Origin: Bacteroidota bacterium
GTDB taxonomy: Bacteria > Bacteroidota > Bacteroidia > Flavobacteriales > Flavobacteriaceae
NCBI GenBank assembly: GCA_947468985.1
Contig: CANINJ010000116.1
Location: forward strand, 1-6,325
Length of the DNA: 6,325 nt
Direction: 5' to 3'
Made by a program: the position numbers and the translations under genes. How positions within the stretch are numbered: position 1 is the first letter of the stretch; every line of letters begins with the position of its first letter. The notes beneath the pieces were generated by a model. It made no database searches and had not been told where the DNA came from. It was given only the letters and a program-made list of their open reading frames with translations. This document shows, piece by piece, positions 5,847 through 6,325 of the stretch.

Positions 5847-6325
5847 ATGTGTGGAATTTTAGCCATTATTGGAAAAGGAAAAGAAGAAGAGTTAGTAAAA
5901 AAGCTTTCTAAAAGAATGTCGCATCGCGGACCAGATGAAAGTGATTTGCATATAACAGAGAACGGCCATATTTTGAGCCATGAACGCTTATCGATTATAG
6001 ATTTGCATTCGGGAAGACAGCCAATTCAAGGGTCAAAAACGGCTTGGATGGTTCACAATGGAGAAGTTTATAACCACCAAGAATTGAGAGATGGGATTTT
6101 GAAACACCATACTTTCAGAACAAAATCAGATTCGGAAGTTATCGTGCATTTATATGAGGAATTTGGATATGATTTTTGTAATATGTTGGATGGAGATTGG
6201 GCATTTGTAATTGTAGATGGCGACGATTATATCGCAGGTCGGGATCCAATGGGAGTGAAGCCTTTATATTATGGTTTGGACGAAAGAGGGCGTATCTATT
6301 TTTCATCTGAAATGAAACCAATTGC
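5847..6325 (+). CDS. asnB: Asparagine synthase B (glutamine-hydrolysing), N-terminal part, cut by the window edge
   Basis: This enzyme makes asparagine from aspartate, glutamine and ATP in the cytoplasm. The 159 visible whole codons cover most of the N-terminal class II glutaminase domain. It begins MCGILAIIG, and Cys2 becomes the N-terminal nucleophile once Met is removed. Further family motifs are SHRGPDE (25-31), HERLSIIDL (45-53), the glutamine-binding NGEVYNH (71-77), KSDSEV (93-98), and GRDPMGVKPLYYG (131-143), followed by SSEMKPI at the edge. The synthetase domain lies outside the window. I chose the ATG at 5847 because it places Cys at position 2. An in-frame ATG at 5814 with AAGGA 6 bases ahead would add 11 residues (MSKFVEVKKYI) and block the nucleophile unless processed. 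Upstream is a 209-base divergent gap shared with the acyltransferase gene. No frameshift is seen. Confidence 0.93.
   Translation, partial: MCGILAIIGKGKEEELVKKLSKRMSHRGPDESDLHITENGHILSHERLSIIDLHSGRQPIQGSKTAWMVHNGEVYNHQELRDGILKHHTFRTKSDSEVIVHLYEEFGYDFCNMLDGDWAFVIVDGDDYIAGRDPMGVKPLYYGLDERGRIYFSSEMKPI

Noticed and set aside
6139..6321. Minus-strand open frame of 60 codons
   Set aside because: It lies wholly within asnB on the other strand and shows no domain or compositional support. The other short reverse frames inside the TPR and barrel genes were set aside for the same reason.

Overview
The window most likely comes from a member of the Bacteroidota, probably a Flavobacterium-type genome. The reasons are the low G+C content, the weak or absent Shine-Dalgarno sites, a promoter -7 element of the TAnnTTTG type (4073-4080), and an outer-membrane barrel protein that ends in the C-terminal signature of TonB-dependent receptors. 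A Gre-like small protein of a kind I associate with flavobacteria adds to this. The genus is inferred from style, not from a database match.

Layout: (1) 1-2213, plus strand: the C-terminal 736 residues of a long tetratricopeptide-repeat (TPR) protein whose start lies upstream of the window. (2) 2227-3963, plus strand: a secreted outer-membrane beta-barrel protein related to TonB-dependent receptors but without a recognisable plug domain. It follows 13 bases after the TPR gene and is surely co-transcribed with it. (3) 3964-4108: a gap with a degenerate tandem repeat of about 16 bases and a Bacteroidota-type promoter. (4) 4109-4558, plus strand: a 149-residue GreA/GreB-like protein. (5) 4564-5637, minus strand: an acyltransferase-3 family membrane protein, convergent with gene 4 and separated from it by 5 bases. 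It is visibly more A+T-rich than all its neighbours. (6) 5638-5846: a divergent regulatory gap with two perfect inverted repeats, one of them a 36-base palindrome. (7) 5847-6325 and beyond, plus strand: the N-terminal 159 residues of asparagine synthase B (glutamine-hydrolysing).

The TPR protein and the barrel protein probably form one functional pair at the cell envelope. The Gre-like protein probably acts on RNA polymerase and has its own promoter. The acyltransferase looks like a later insertion between ordinary chromosomal genes and may O-acylate a surface glycan. asnB is a housekeeping gene for asparagine synthesis. I see no CRISPR array, transposase, tRNA or rRNA. Nothing here amounts to a clear new defence or mobile system. 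The points most worth a second look are the TPR/plug-less-barrel pair, the low-GC acyltransferase insert, and the palindrome with a double in-frame start in front of asnB.
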